From Bugula neritina (lineage: Eukaryota > Bryozoa > Gymnolaemata > Cheilostomatida > Bugulidae), in NCBI GenBank assembly GCA_964035545.1, contig OZ037773.1, positions 10,132,251-10,196,250 of the forward strand: a stretch of DNA of 64,000 nt, in the 5' to 3' direction. Positions 39,294 to 52,900 of the stretch are shown one piece after another. Position numbers and translations under genes: made by a program. How positions within the stretch are numbered: position 1 is the first letter of the stretch; every line of letters starts with the position of its first letter. The notes beneath the pieces are model-generated. The model was given only the letters and a program-made list of their open reading frames with translations, ran no database searches and was not told the DNA's origin.

Positions 39294-40340
39294 TATTATA
39301 GCTGCCTTATGGATTTATTATACAAAACTAGCGGGAGCTATAAATTTATAGTATTATATATTCATAAAAGTTTGGCTAATTCTTTTTAGCCAATTGCACC
39401 TCAACTCAAGAATTATATTATAGTATTTCTTTTTGTTCATCAAGTTTGCCAATGACCAGCTGAGGAATACACACAGAGTATAATCTGCCTATTATGAGAG
39501 TTACGAGTTACTTTGTGTTAGTAATCCCAAAACCTGGGGGTAGATTGAAGAACAAAGAATTAGCCACACTTAAATGAATATATAGTACTATCAAACTATA
39601 GGTTTGTATAATAAACCTATTAGACAACTATATTACTGTCAAAGGTGCAGACTTTCGTTATAAGAATTTAAATGATATGCTCAAGTTAAACCTTAAGTCA
39701 TATGTTTCTATATAAAAGGTTTTGTTTTGTTTTACTGAGGTAGTTTAAATTTCTAGTGTCTATTATTTCCTCTCAATTTTTAAACTAGCTAATTTGCTGA
39801 CATATATAATAGCTTTTAGCACATTTATAAAAATTATAATTTAAGTTAAAGTGATTTTCTTGTGCATCAGTTGCAACTATAAAAAGTTATTGTAATAAAA
39901 TCTAATAAAATCTAAATAATAAATTTGTTGGCATTGAAGTTGTTTTCAAAAAGAGAAAACAAAAGTCATTTATTTGCGTATGAGTCATACTGGCTATAAT
40001 TATTTAGTTCATTTTAGTTTTTGAATCAATTTGCATATATGTAATACTTTCAAGTGAAACTTAAATCGATTTTATTTAGTCGAGCCAAATTCATTTAAAA
40101 TTTCATATCTCAACTTACAGATCTCAATTATCTTCTAACTATATTTTGCCCATAATATCCTATTTTACTATATATATATCACTATAATTATTTTCCAAGT
40201 ATCAATTAATAGTGCAAATATTTGGCATGTCAATATGAACTCGGCTCTCCCACTTTTTATTTGATACAAAAACCTACACTTATATGATATCGAAATGTTT
40301 GTAAACTTGATTTTGTGCTTGATGCTGGTTACTTGTCTCA
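39294..40340. other. Spacer between inverted B units
   Basis: AT-rich sequence at the loop of the B2/B3 inverted repeat. No gene seen. Confidence 0.5.
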
Positions 40341-40884
40341 TTAAATAAAATTAATCTAATTGGAGAGATAACTCCAAGCTCTGTAGTTCTGGTCATAGTA
40401 ACTATCAAAGTCTAACAACAGCTTTATCCAGCCTTAAGGGTAAACACCAGGAAACAGAATAACTGCATGGAGCCAGGCTAAAAAATTTCACTTCAATTCC
40501 CTCAACTGCACCTGTTTCCTATTTAAAGCCATTAAGTTAACCATTGAAAACAATATGATTTATTATTGGTATATGATAGCCCATGCAGCGTGGAAGTTAT
40601 ATCTATAACATTATATATTCTATCATACCTTATACACATCAAATCATAAATCATTAAAAGGTCATATTTTATAATGAAATAGGAAGTAATAAAACCTAAA
40701 ATGGAGCAACTTTTATTATCTTGTAACATCTTTCGAATCAATGTTTTGAAAAATGAATTGTAACGCGTACCAAAAGTTTTGATATAAATTATTTCACTCA
40801 CTTTTAATTTATTTCCATTTTAGTCTTTTGAATGCAACACGTTCAAAGACTAATATATTGATTCATTTAGTGAGTTTTATCACT

Positions 40885-40925
40885 AAATTTGAGACAGGGG
40901 AGGATCAGCCAGGTAATATCAGTTC
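40885..40925 (+). promoter_or_regulatory. B3 promoter with deleted TATA box
   Basis: B1 and B2 read GAGACAGGACAGGTATATAAA here; B3 reads GAGACAGGGGAGGATCAGC, then rejoins at GTAATATCAGTTCACACTC. The roughly dozen bases with the TATA box are missing, so B3 may be weakly transcribed or silent. Confidence 0.6.
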
Positions 40926-40955
40926 ACACTCAACAGCTGAATCTATCTCAACAAC

Positions 40956-42628
40956 ATGGGTAAGTAGCTATAATCATTGGTTATAGGTTGTGGTTTATAA
41001 AGTCTATCTTTGATGCAAAGACTTTGAGATTATAATATTATATACATTACCATAGTCTAGTTACAGTATTGCTAAGCACAAACAAACTTTTAAAAAACAA
41101 TTGTTAAAAAATCTTTAAAGTATTAAGCCTATAAATTTGATGATTTAGTTTTGCACAATCTATTGGGAAATTGATTGGTTTTTCGTTTTAGCAAATCAGG
41201 TGTCTGTGTGATTAATCTTTGAAATACAAATTTTAACTTACATTTCTGTTGTAGGTTTCAAATTGGCCATCATACTTGGACTTGCAGCTTTCGTTGGTAA
41301 GAATGTAGATTACATTAAAATAGAACTATTTTATAGTATTTATATTTGATGTTTTATAGTTACCAAGAAAAATATAGTGTACATAACTTTGCAATATTTT
41401 CAAATTGTTGCAATCAAAATATATATTATATACCAAGTTTTAAAAAAAAGTCCATAAATAGAATAAGTATTGCATTCATTAATTTTTTATTTTTGCTGGG
41501 AGTTGCTACCAGTATTACAAATAAATTATATTTATTTTATTCATGTTTTTTTATACAATAACTGAATGCTATGTTGAGAAGAATAAAATTAAGATTTTGC
41601 TAATTCCTTTCAGTTATTAAGACATGCATAGTCACACATGTTTCAACTCAAAATATATGAAGCTGATTGTTTATTATTATAACTAAAAGTTTCCTAAAGA
41701 TGCATGCAGGGAGCAATATTTGTCAATTGTCAGCTAGTCAGCCAATCAAATGCATGTTTATAGTGGAGTTGTGCACTTCTACTTTCAGCTGTCATCAGTG
41801 CTAGCGGATACCACCCACGACCTAAGCACCACCGCCGCCAGCCTCAGCCTTACCATCCACCTAGGCGCCATTCTTACAGTAAGTAACAATAATTAACACC
41901 TTGTTGCGGTACAAGTTTCAGCGAGTGTCTTCTTATCGCCGAAGAGCTGTTTAAAATTAGAACCTTTCCCAATAGACATATCTGTTGAATTTGTTTGCAG
42001 CCGTCAAAAACTGGAGTGCTTGGGGAGCCTATGGAGCATGCTCAGTGACATGTGGAGGTGGAGAACAGAAGAGATACAGAACCTGTAAGGCGACCACCAT
42101 ATATGGCTATGGTAAAGATCAGGACAACTGTGTTGGACCAACATACAGCAGGAGAAGATGCAACACTCACTGCTGCCCAGGTAAATACCATAATCCAATT
42201 TCTGGATAATAGAGTCATTTTTAAATAGAAAATCCATAGTTTTTTCAATAAAGTTAGCACCACTGTTTTATATAAATACGCAATCTTGAATAAATTTATT
42301 GCATCTAAAAATGCTACAATGACTGAAACTAGTCAGCTGGACATCCATGTTTATAACAGGTACATAGTAGTGCTATGGCTAGTCAAAGCTAGTTTTATTA
42401 AACTTTGGTTCTATAAAACTGCAGTTACTATACTTCAAGTTTTCTGTTGTAGTTGATGGAGCCTGGGGAAGATGGTCTCACTGGGCCAACAAATCTTCTT
42501 ACGGATACCAGAAGGTGCAGATGAGAACCAGACACTGCAACTACCCAGCACCAAAATGTGGAGGTCGTTACTGCTATGGAGCTAGTTCTCAGACCAGAAA
42601 GGTCCGTGTCCACCTCCCTCATTACTAA
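40956..42628 (+). CDS. Gene B3: secreted two-TSR protein, 163 aa
   Basis: Exons 40956-40959, 41255-41296, 41789-41878, 42001-42180 and 42453-42628; phase 1 and open. Signal peptide MGFKLAIILGLAAFVAVISA, His/Pro/Arg-rich linker as in B2, TSR1 identical to B2, TSR2 WGRWSHW with three cysteines and the end VRVHLPHY. AATAAA at 42783-42788. The coding part is intact and nearly identical to B2, pointing to recent duplication or gene conversion, while the promoter has lost its TATA box. Confidence 0.86.
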
Positions 42629-43729
42629 GTTAAGACCAAACTCTAACTTGACCTGGAAATGATTTATGATTATGAAGTTTCCTTTTTTGTTACTTTCAAC
42701 TTAATAATTTTGTTATGTTTTAAACTCTAAATGTTTTTGTTTCATTAATGTCATTGATTGTAGTAGTAGAAGTAAATTGAAAAATAAAGCAATTCAATAA
42801 AAGTAATTCAAGAGTTCGTGATCATTATTTGCAGCACTAATATATTGACATTCAACAAGAATTTTTTTTTTCTCAACATTATAAACCAGGAATTATAAAT
42901 ATCAATCACCAACCATACTGCATAAAATTTCAAATCCAATTTCAGCTTGGGGTAGAATCTCCAAACCACTCAAATAGTTTACAGCAACTTACATAAAAAC
43001 AAATATAGCATTGATATTGAAGAATTACCATCAATACTTAAATGCTCTAGCCAGTACTTTTACTATAATTAACTGCTGACATCAAAAAACAGCAGTAGCC
43101 TGATAGACATTTGTAAAGTTCAAGATGATTGGCTAACACTGCAAAAGCAAGTAAATTGAAATAACAAATCTGGATAAGAAAAAATAACAAATTCAAAGTG
43201 TGCAATAATTTAAAACATTTTTAATAAACAAATGACATATATATAAGGTCAGACAAATACTGAAAATTTTGACTGAATATTTTGTGACTTATAAGTAGCA
43301 CAAATTGATTAAATCTGAAGGGCTACAATTTTAGTTTCACTAAACGTGAAAGTATCTCTTCAATTATAAAAATTATATTGAATTATACTTCTGAATTAAG
43401 ATCTCTTTAACAAATGTGTTTTAACTATGATGCAGTCATATTGAAATTCAGCTACAGCTTAATCTATATCTGCCACAACCATCACTTGTTTTCATGGAAA
43501 CCTAGCTGCTCCTAACTTGGGACAGCTGAGCACCTGACTATAGTGTTCTAATGTACTTATATAACAATGTTAAACCAGCCAATAAAGCTAATAACTTGAA
43601 CTAAAAGAACACTCTATATATAGTAGATAACACAACTCCAATAACTTTCATAATTTGCTTTAGTGTAGATATAAAAGCTTTATTCAGTGTGAAAAAATGT
43701 TAGCAGTATCAACTGTGTCAGTGAGATTA

Positions 43730-44517
<788 letters not shown>

Positions 44518-44825
44518 ATTGATACTATAAAATATTTGTTGAGTTAAGGAGAAAAAATAAATGCATTTTTGCTTTTATTATGCACAATCTATTTTAGTAT
44601 ATCTTACGGCATATTCTAAAAGCTAAATGTCATATTGCTACAATATTTTAAGGATTTTCAATTCATAAAAGCTTTAATTTTTTAATTACAATATTTTGCA
44701 ATTTTTGCATTTCTAATTTGTTGATTTTACATACATTTAAATAGCTCTCAAAGTGTATTTCTACAAGTAAGTATTTTCAGCAATTAAAATATATATAATT
44801 AAATTTATCTCTATATTCACAAAGA

Positions 44826-46005
44826 AGCAGTGGTCAGCCTAGAGTCCCTGGACCTCCTGCTCTAAGTACTGCGGGGGAGGTGAGAGAATGCGCCACAAGA
44901 CTTGTGAGACAACCACTCACTAAGGAACTGGTAACCCAGCTTCTTACAGTTGTAGAGGCAGTCCTCATGGAAAGGTGAAATGCAACACTCAGTGTAAGTG
45001 CACAAAGTTATTATTTGTTTACACTCGCACAGTTTAATCATGGAGTGGATATAATAATTCTTTTTATTTGTTAATCATTTTTATATCAAAAGCAGTTTAA
45101 TGCCTATATATACACTTTTTTTTCAGTTTTGTCTAATTTAAAAAAATAACATTAATACTTTTATCAAAGTTGTATTAGAAAGCCAATGTTGACTATACTA
45201 TGTCATCCTTTACTTATGCAGTAAAAATTATTAATCCTTAACTCATTATTTTGGAAAAAGAAATCATCAGATAGATCTATTTTTACCTTTCTCTGTATCA
45301 GAATTTTTAAATTTTTCAGTTGAATTTTGTATAACTTCATTTTTTAAATTTATCAAATATATATTATTTTTGATCTACCAACAATTGAATATTTTTAATA
45401 CTGTATTATAGCTATAAAAAGATATTCTCAGCAAAAGAAAAATAATTTGAGTTGTAATTATGAAATATTTTTCTAGACCCAAAAAAGCAGTGGTCACAGC
45501 GGGGTCCATGAACAGTTCGCTCAAAGACTTGTGGTGGAGGAGAGAGAATGATATACAGAACTTGTGAGGCAGCTTCAACTTCCAAAAGTTGCAAAGGTGA
45601 TCTTCACGGAAAGATAGCCTGCAACACCCATTACTGCCCATGTAAGTGTAAAGTTAATTATTTCTAAATTGTCACACTGATCTATCAGCGAACTTTCAGT
45701 TGTTCATGAGCCTTATATAGCTTTTATAGTTTTCTATTCTTCTATTTCTTCGCTTGGCTTTTTTCATTATTAAAACGTTAATTAAAGTTCATTAGTAATT
45801 CATTTTAAAATTTTGATTTCCTATTGCAACTTTAAAAATAGTTTGTTGTTCTACAAATGTTCTTTTTTGAAAAGAAATACTTTCATTAGTTGAAATCATT
45901 CTTGTTTGAATAAACTTTCTCTAGTGAAATTAAATTTGAATCATGTCAATTTGGGTTTTAGATACACGGAGCTATACTAAACCGCCACGCACAAGGACAA
46001 GATAA
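44826..46005 (+). pseudogene. C0: decayed two-TSR gene related to C1
   Basis: Three exons remain. The first TSR exon (about 44826-44991) reads KKQWSA, then TAG where C1 has Trp/Tyr, SCSKYCGGGERMRHKTC, another TAA after TTH, and ends at a GTAAGT donor. The second TSR exon (45477-45641) has good splice sites and keeps KTCGGGERM, RTC, NTHYCP, but has TGA for the second Trp and Arg for the first Cys of the CxxTCG motif. The last exon (45962-46005) encodes a short basic tail SYTKPPRTRTR. No leader or signal exon was found upstream. Both TSRs resemble C1 (KQWSQWG, CNTH), so this was once a C-type gene with two TSRs. Confidence 0.8.
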
Positions 46006-46392
46006 GCAATGAATGTATCCAAATAGGTGGGCTTTAATGTACAGTTACTATATGCACTCATCTAATTATTGCACAAAGTCAATAGTGGCAATTTCATCAA
46101 TCAAGACGTTAAGCATACTGTATATGTAAATTTAATTAAATTATAGATGAATAATCAGAAAAAAAAGGAGTTATTTGATAAGTACTTCCATACTAGAAAC
46201 TTACGCTTGCTAAAACAGAATGTGTTTGAAATAAAAAGGAAATAAGATGATTACACTGCATGTGTTGTTAGACATAAGTATGATTAGTTAGCTAGTACTT
46301 GAAGTACACCATGGTCATGGTAATTAATTACATAACGGCCTTCTTTGACAACTCTAATTAGAAAGAGTTCCTTATGGCCCTACTTTCAGCAG

Positions 46393-46399
46393 TATAAAA
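46393..46399 (+). promoter_or_regulatory. TATA box of gene C1
   Basis: CAGTATAAAAGCCC, 69 bp before the ATG of C1. Confidence 0.7.
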
Positions 46400-46461
46400 G
46401 CCCAGCTGTTGGCCTTCAACTTCAGCATCTCTGGACTGACTTGCCAAGGAACAACATTAAG

Positions 46462-48255
46462 ATGGGTAAGTCCAATGTAAACACCTTTCTTTAAGAAATG
46501 CTGCAAATTATACACTAAATTATAGCACTATATTATAGCTGTGCTAAAGCATTTATACATAATAGAAATGTTTTTAGTTATATTTGCTATAAGCTGAGCC
46601 TTCTTACTGTATATTTTTACTTTCAGATTCAAAGATTTTGCTTACTCTCGGACTCGTGGTTATCTTAGGTAAGTCTTTCAAATTAAAACATAAACTTTGA
46701 TTTTTTTACAATTTACTTGATTTATGTAAAACCTTAATAAAACATTCACACTTTATATTGAATTCATAAATCATTGACTGCATAATTTGTTTGTAATTGT
46801 CTTTCCAATAAAACGTAGAAATCTCACTGAGTATAAAGTTATTTTACTAAATTATGTGGGAATGTTTTTTATTCAGGATGTGTCAACGCATCTTATAACA
46901 CCAAAAGCTACAACACCCACAACAATGTTCACAACAACGGCTACAACACCCACAACAATGTTCACAACAACCGCTACAACACCCACCATGCCCAAAGGCA
47001 ATGTAAGTACACATATTTCTTAAAATGATCATCTGAATTGAGTTTTTGGTAAATTGGCTTTTTAAAAATCAATTTTAATAACAATTCGACATATCAAAAA
47101 TATATTACTGATGTATTACTATTTCCATATAAATATATAAAAGCAATTATCTTCATGTTTCAAATCTGCTATAAAATTTAAAAACTTATAATTGTAAGCA
47201 AACAGTGCCACCTTCAATAAAATATTTTATACGAGTTTGAGCAAAACAAAACAGTATTTTACAAAATAAAATGAAAAAATATTAAATTGATGCAGGTTTA
47301 AATTGTATTTATTCCAATCGATTTTATTTTGTGTTTTTCTTTGTTACTTGATAAATGTATATATCTGAATGTTTGATCTGTAAAGCATATTATTAATTTT
47401 GTAAATTTTTCAACAAATTAAAATTCTAATAAAACTAATGTTATCTCAATTGTAGACACGACAAAGCAGTGGTCACAATGGGGATACTGGAGCTCCTGCA
47501 CAAAGACTTGCGGTGGCGGTGAAATGAGAAGACACAGAACCTGTGAAACTAAGACACATTACGGGGCTGGTTACTCAACCTCCCACGGTTGTAGAGGCAG
47601 TTCTTACGCAAGGAGGAGATGCAACACTCACCGATGCCCATGTAAGCTCTCAAAAACAAAATTTAGCAGCCGTTAATTTGTGTCCTTCCAGTAATTCATG
47701 GCTATTTTTTATAATTATTTCATGTTTTTTAGCTTTTTTATAAAAAACAGTATCGAGGTTTTGTATAATATAGTCCAATATGGTCTGTGTTTTTGCTTCT
47801 TTGCATGGAAATATTTACTAATTACTAATTACTAATTACTATTACTAATTGAAATGGCAATTATTTTCGCATTACTTTTAAAAGCTGCAAATAAGTTCCA
47901 CATTTGTATTTTATTCAATTAATTTTTCTTTTTAGATGTCCCAAGCTATAGCCACCATGCCACACCAAGCTACAACAAACATGTCTCACGACCTTACACC
48001 AGACATGCCACACCCACTTACAACAGACACGCCCCACAATCTTACAACAGACATGCCACACCCACTTACAACAGACATGCCACACCCACTTACACCAGAC
48101 ATGCCACACGATCTTACACCAGACATGCCACACGACCTTACACCAGACACACCCCACGACGTTACAGCACTCATGTCAGACGAAGCCATAGCCGACCAGC
48201 ACCAACCCACTACAACACTAAACCCAGATACCACCAACGCTCATCAAGCTATTAA
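46462..48255 (+). CDS. Gene C1: secreted protein with one TSR between repeat regions, 225 aa
   Basis: Exons 46462-46465, 46627-46668, 46877-47002, 47456-47641 and 47936-48255; phase 1 throughout, 225 codons plus TAA. Signal peptide MDSKILLTLGLVVILGCVNA. Residues about 21-57 are an Asn/His-rich region with a ten-residue repeat (YNTHNNVHNN). Residues 58-119 are a TSR: KQWSQWGYWSSCTKTCGGG, RRHRTC, GC, RRC and a last C. Residues 120-225 are about eight tandem copies of a basic octad (SYTRHATP/PTYNRHATP type), then HVRRSHSRPAP and an end RSSSY. The long open frame in the other phase through this exon (Met-Pro-His repeats) is a shadow: only the chosen phase joins the donor at 47641. A low-complexity cationic tail suggests binding of anionic polymers or metals; function unknown. 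No clear AATAAA close by. Confidence 0.85.
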
Positions 48256-49580
48256 GCCCAGACATTTTGCAAACTCTGCCGAGTTTCAAAATTTCCAAAA
48301 CGATAACGGATTGTCTTAGCCTATTACCTATTGAAATATTGCTAGTTGTTACTTTAAAAGTTTAGTTCTTGTTATGTTTTTGTTAATGTTGTTTTTTAGC
48401 GGTAATTAGAAAATGTTGTTACTTTCTTTTCCTACAATACAAATATCTATAATATGCATTCAAATTAGAAAGTTTCAATTCTTCTTTGACAGAACTCCAA
48501 AAACTAGAATTCATACAAATCTCAGTATAGTCTTTAGTCAACAATTCTGCTTATTATACTCACTTGCATTCTAACTTAAGAAGCAAATCACTATATTTAC
48601 ATTGAACTTCTCATAAACTTTTCACTATAAAAATACATGGGCTGCCCTTTAGTATTTTGACAATATAGCAAGATTAGTTTCAGTAGGAGTTGTCATATCA
48701 CATTGATACTCTGTCTATTCAATTGGTTGTATGCATGCAACATCACAAAGTGCTACTGAGAACTCTTTCACTCAATAAACAAATATTAGTTGAGACATAT
48801 ACTTTAATTAGGAAGTCGTATATAAGTTGTGATTCTCAAAACTGAAAACTTTTATCATCTTTTTTACCATTTTGTAAATAAACATTCAGCAATGAATTGA
48901 CAGCTGCAGGTACCTAAGGCACAACTTCACTTTGGTACCAGGAAGTTTTCCCAATTCATTCCGGTGTTAATTTTAATGCTTTTATTAAGCCAAAAACTAA
49001 TGTCAAAAAATGTGCTTAGAACCAATTGTGATCATAAATTATACTATGGGTCATAAATTTAAAATATAAAAATCGTCTTATGTAACCTTTTTCCATCACC
49101 AAATTTTAATCACTATTTTCATGGTAACACAACTTCTACCTATTAAGTAGTATTTTGCTTGTTCATTTGAAAAGAAGCAGTTTTTACTGCCAGCAAGAAT
49201 AGTTTCACAGAACTTGAACAGAATACATGCAGAATTTATTTGTGTGGCATCAGTAATTAACTGGATATGGTATTCCCATCTAAACTAACCGATTTAACTC
49301 TTCCAAAAGCAAAAATTTATAAAAAAACTGCATATCTTTTAATTATAGAACCAAGAATAGTTTTTAGTGTTTTCCTAGCACCTAATAATGATTTCTAAAG
49401 TCGTTCTGTGATGCTTTGTGTATTAAGTTACATCATCACAATTATAGACTCGATATTTGACTTGATATTTCAACAATATGGGGAGAGAATTTAGAGCAGC
49501 TTTCCATATCTATAGCAGAGACACAAATTAACGAGCTTTTAAACAAATGCTACTAATTTTTAACTTTCATAATCAATGAT
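48256..49580. other. Intergenic, no gene seen
   Basis: 3' flank of C1 and AT-rich sequence with no features recognised. Confidence 0.5.
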
Positions 49581-49589
49581 AGCTTAGAG

Positions 49590-49939
49590 CAAGGCTGTCA
49601 AACAGGCAGCCCCAGAGCCGGATGTGGTCCCCCAGTTTAAATTTATGTGGCCCTCAAAGGCATAATACTAAAATTACTTTTCACACTATACATTATTTAG
49701 AGTGTAAAACCACTTTTTTAATGTCTCATTAATTATACATGCACATGCTATAAAACATGCAGCCTGCAGTAACTTAATTGCGTAATAAGTCATAAGAAAT
49801 TGAAATAAAATAATTAGAAAATTACTGATATATTGTGCCCCCCCCCCCCCCCCAGCACAAGCTAAAGTTTAAAATGTGGCCTTCAGCATGAAATATTCCC
49901 TTTCAGTGGCCCTTACTCTGAAAAAGTTGGGCAGCTCTG
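49590..49939. mobile_element. Non-autonomous hAT-type transposon (MITE), 350 bp
   Basis: The element begins CAAGGCTGTCAAAC and ends GTTGGGCAGCTCTG; the ends are imperfect inverted repeats (10 of 14 match). It is flanked by an exact 8-bp direct repeat GCTTAGAG (49582-49589 and 49940-49947), the target-site length of hAT elements. Inside are GCCGGATGTGG and a poly-C run (about 49838-49854). There is no transposase gene. Confidence 0.85.
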
Positions 49940-49947
49940 GCTTAGAG

Positions 49948-52900
49948 CACTTTTACTGATCACCTATAGAGTGTGTTACATATACATGTTTATACATATA
50001 CATGTATATATAATATGATTTAAAAAAAGGAAATTAATTATATTGATAAATGCATATGCCTGTATTTAGACATACGACCACAAATCACATTGTTATGGCG
50101 AATCAAAGTCTAGATGAAAGGAGCTAATGCTAAAGCTAAAAATAGCCAGTGCCCGATTGGCTTATTATGACAGATAAAACTTAATGTCAAAGGCTATCCA
50201 TCAATGACACACTTTTCATAGTAGGATATCACGTGACACATAGTTGGCATTAGTTAACAGTACTAACTTCAAATACTCAGTATCAACCATACATTAAGTT
50301 TAAACTACATTGTAACAATTTAATGTTTTTTTTAATTTCCTTTTTTTTCATCTTAGTATATATAACCAACAAAAATGTCAGTATATATAGATGGTATAGT
50401 TTTGTTGCAGCTAAAATGATGTTATGCAGTTACATATTACAAACTATCACTATTTTATATTTTGCACAAAAGCAGTATAATGTCAACGCAAACAACTTTG
50501 CACAAGGCTTAGTGAAATGCACTTTGTCACAACTCCATATGTTGGATGGCAAGCAACCCAAATCTCAGCTGAGGTATTTTTAACACAAAACCATTTCCTT
50601 AAAAGCTGTAAAGCATTTTCTTATCATTTTTTAAACAACACAAAATTATAAAAAATCTTTTTAAACTTTACCACAGCCCAAAGATGTTGATCCATTTTGC
50701 TAACTTAGGTAATAGCAGCATATACTTGTGACACAAACAGCTAGTGATTAGTGATAATTTACTGGATACATATGCTGTTGTGGCTTATATTATTATATAA
50801 TTATTACTATAATATGCTTGGTTTGCATCATGAGATGAAGATGTCAAAATATACGTATCAGGCCATTTCTATGTCCTATAGACCTTATGCTATATGACCG
50901 AATTTTGCATAGTCTTAAAAACTATCTGAGAAACTTCTCTCTCATGGTTCTCAGGCTATTGGTAAACCACCAGAATCTAACTTCCTAGCAATTACCAAGG
51001 ATTGCACATGCTTGGTTTGTCAATAGCAAACAATAAACCAATTAATAACCAACATATATACTTTGTGCACTTCCACATTTTTAGGAAATGTGGAATCATC
51101 ACTCAATTGTTTGTAGAATGATGAATATGTCGGCCACCGGTATATCCTGAAATAGTATCAGTGGTTGCTGAGCTTTGCCACTTCAGGTGCAATATTTTAT
51201 ATTTTTCATTTTCCATAGCAGTATTTTATTATGTTTTTGTTTGTATAGCAGCATTGCAAAATATGTTTGCTTGTTTAATAACATTATATATAAATATTTT
51301 GTTCAGAATTTATACTATGTATGGTAAACTTTGATATAACATGCATGCAGATACTTTTTTAAAAAAAACATTATGAATATTTCAAAATTTGATGGCTTTT
51401 CTGAAGATTCTTTCTAATATATTACTTAATTTAAACCTTGATTCACCTACATTTTAGAGAACGTTTTCAAAGTTTGTCTACTTGGAATTATTGCAACAAG
51501 TTCCAGCTATAGTATCAGTTGTAAATGTAATTATTTTGCCGGTTTTTGTAATTTATTTTAACTTTTGGAAACAGGTTGTGGAAGTCTGAAAGAAAATATA
51601 ATTGACAGTTATTTGCCTGAAATACCACAAAAAATAAATTTTGCTAAAATTATTTCCTAAATTAGGAATATTAGGCACCGGGTATTATAATAGATTGATA
51701 TAATGTATAATTGCATTTCAATGGAAAACTGAAATTTTGGGTCACAAGCTGCTGCTTGATGATAGGCATTTCCTGATTGGCTGGTGATTTATATGCATTC
51801 TCCATGATAAAATCTCAAGTATAATTGGCAAGGTAAATAAGATACCCGCTTTGATAATAGAAGGAGACATGCAGACTGAAAATTGCAGATAAATCCAAGT
51901 AGTCAAATTTACTGATTGCTTCGACTGATAAACTTTCTGATCATTCTTTCGGCACTTTACAAATGATTTATCATTTATCATATATATTTTTCCTCAAATC
52001 TATTTTTTTCAACAAAAACAATGTTTAAAGTAAATTTTGAATGATGTCCTGATAAGGTAAATGGCGTGGTTTTCAAATTCAACACTATTTTATAATAGAC
52101 ATTTATTTATCACAGGAAAAGGGTTATCTATAAGCTCATAGCTTCACAAAATACGGAATATTATTTGCAAGCTTAGAAAGCCTTAATTATTTTATAGCTC
52201 AAAAATATTACTGATATTTGCACAAACAATTTTAATTTGCCACTAACAATTGTTTGCCTGTATTCAACCTTGCTTTTCAGAATAGTTTTTATAAACTTCT
52301 GAAACTTGTCAAATTGAATGAGATAAAAAAATTAATCAGTTATTTAACGTTTTAGATTTTCTAAAACATCTGCGAAAGTTTAAAATTAATAAATTTGTTT
52401 TGAAATTATAAGCAATACATATTCATATTTGAAGCAACAAATTTGTAAAAAAATGTTGGTTATCACTTTCAGCTTGAAGACTGAATAGATTGCTATGGCC
52501 ACAAATTCTGTAAAACATCCTTACTCTGTTCATATAAACACTTATTTGGTTTTGAATACTATTATGACAAATTCTTAGTCTTAGTCTCAGCTGAAAACTA
52601 TTCAAACAGTTGAAGAGCTTGAAATATTTTTGAGCTACTAAATTTGGAACCTATTTTTCAAAATCATCAATAATAATTCCATTTTATTTTTAATGCACCA
52701 TTTTATTGCTGTTTTTATACAGTTGTTATTTGAAGTGTTACTAAATGGTGCAGTACACGTATCACAATTTTTGCAAAGTCACGTACCTGTTACTACCTGT
52801 CACAGCGTGCTTGACACTAACCTTTAAGATCGTGCCAAGACACCACAACATTCATCACTAAATTTCAATATACCTATTTCATCAAAATATTTGAAGGATG

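Larger units (their letters stand above)
40345..43725 (+). repeat. Family B duplication unit, copy 3
   Basis: Direct copy of the unit at 32510-35830 and inverted partner of 36120-39293. The upstream 200 bp (40345-40550) is shared only with copy 1, so copy 2 ends earlier. Confidence 0.85.

Noticed and set aside
47915-48319. Open frame with Met-Pro-His-Asp-Leu repeats at 47936-48319 and its minus-strand mirrors
   Set aside because: Only the phase giving Tyr-Thr-Arg-His repeats joins the TSR exon donor at 47641; the others are shadows of the tandem DNA repeat.
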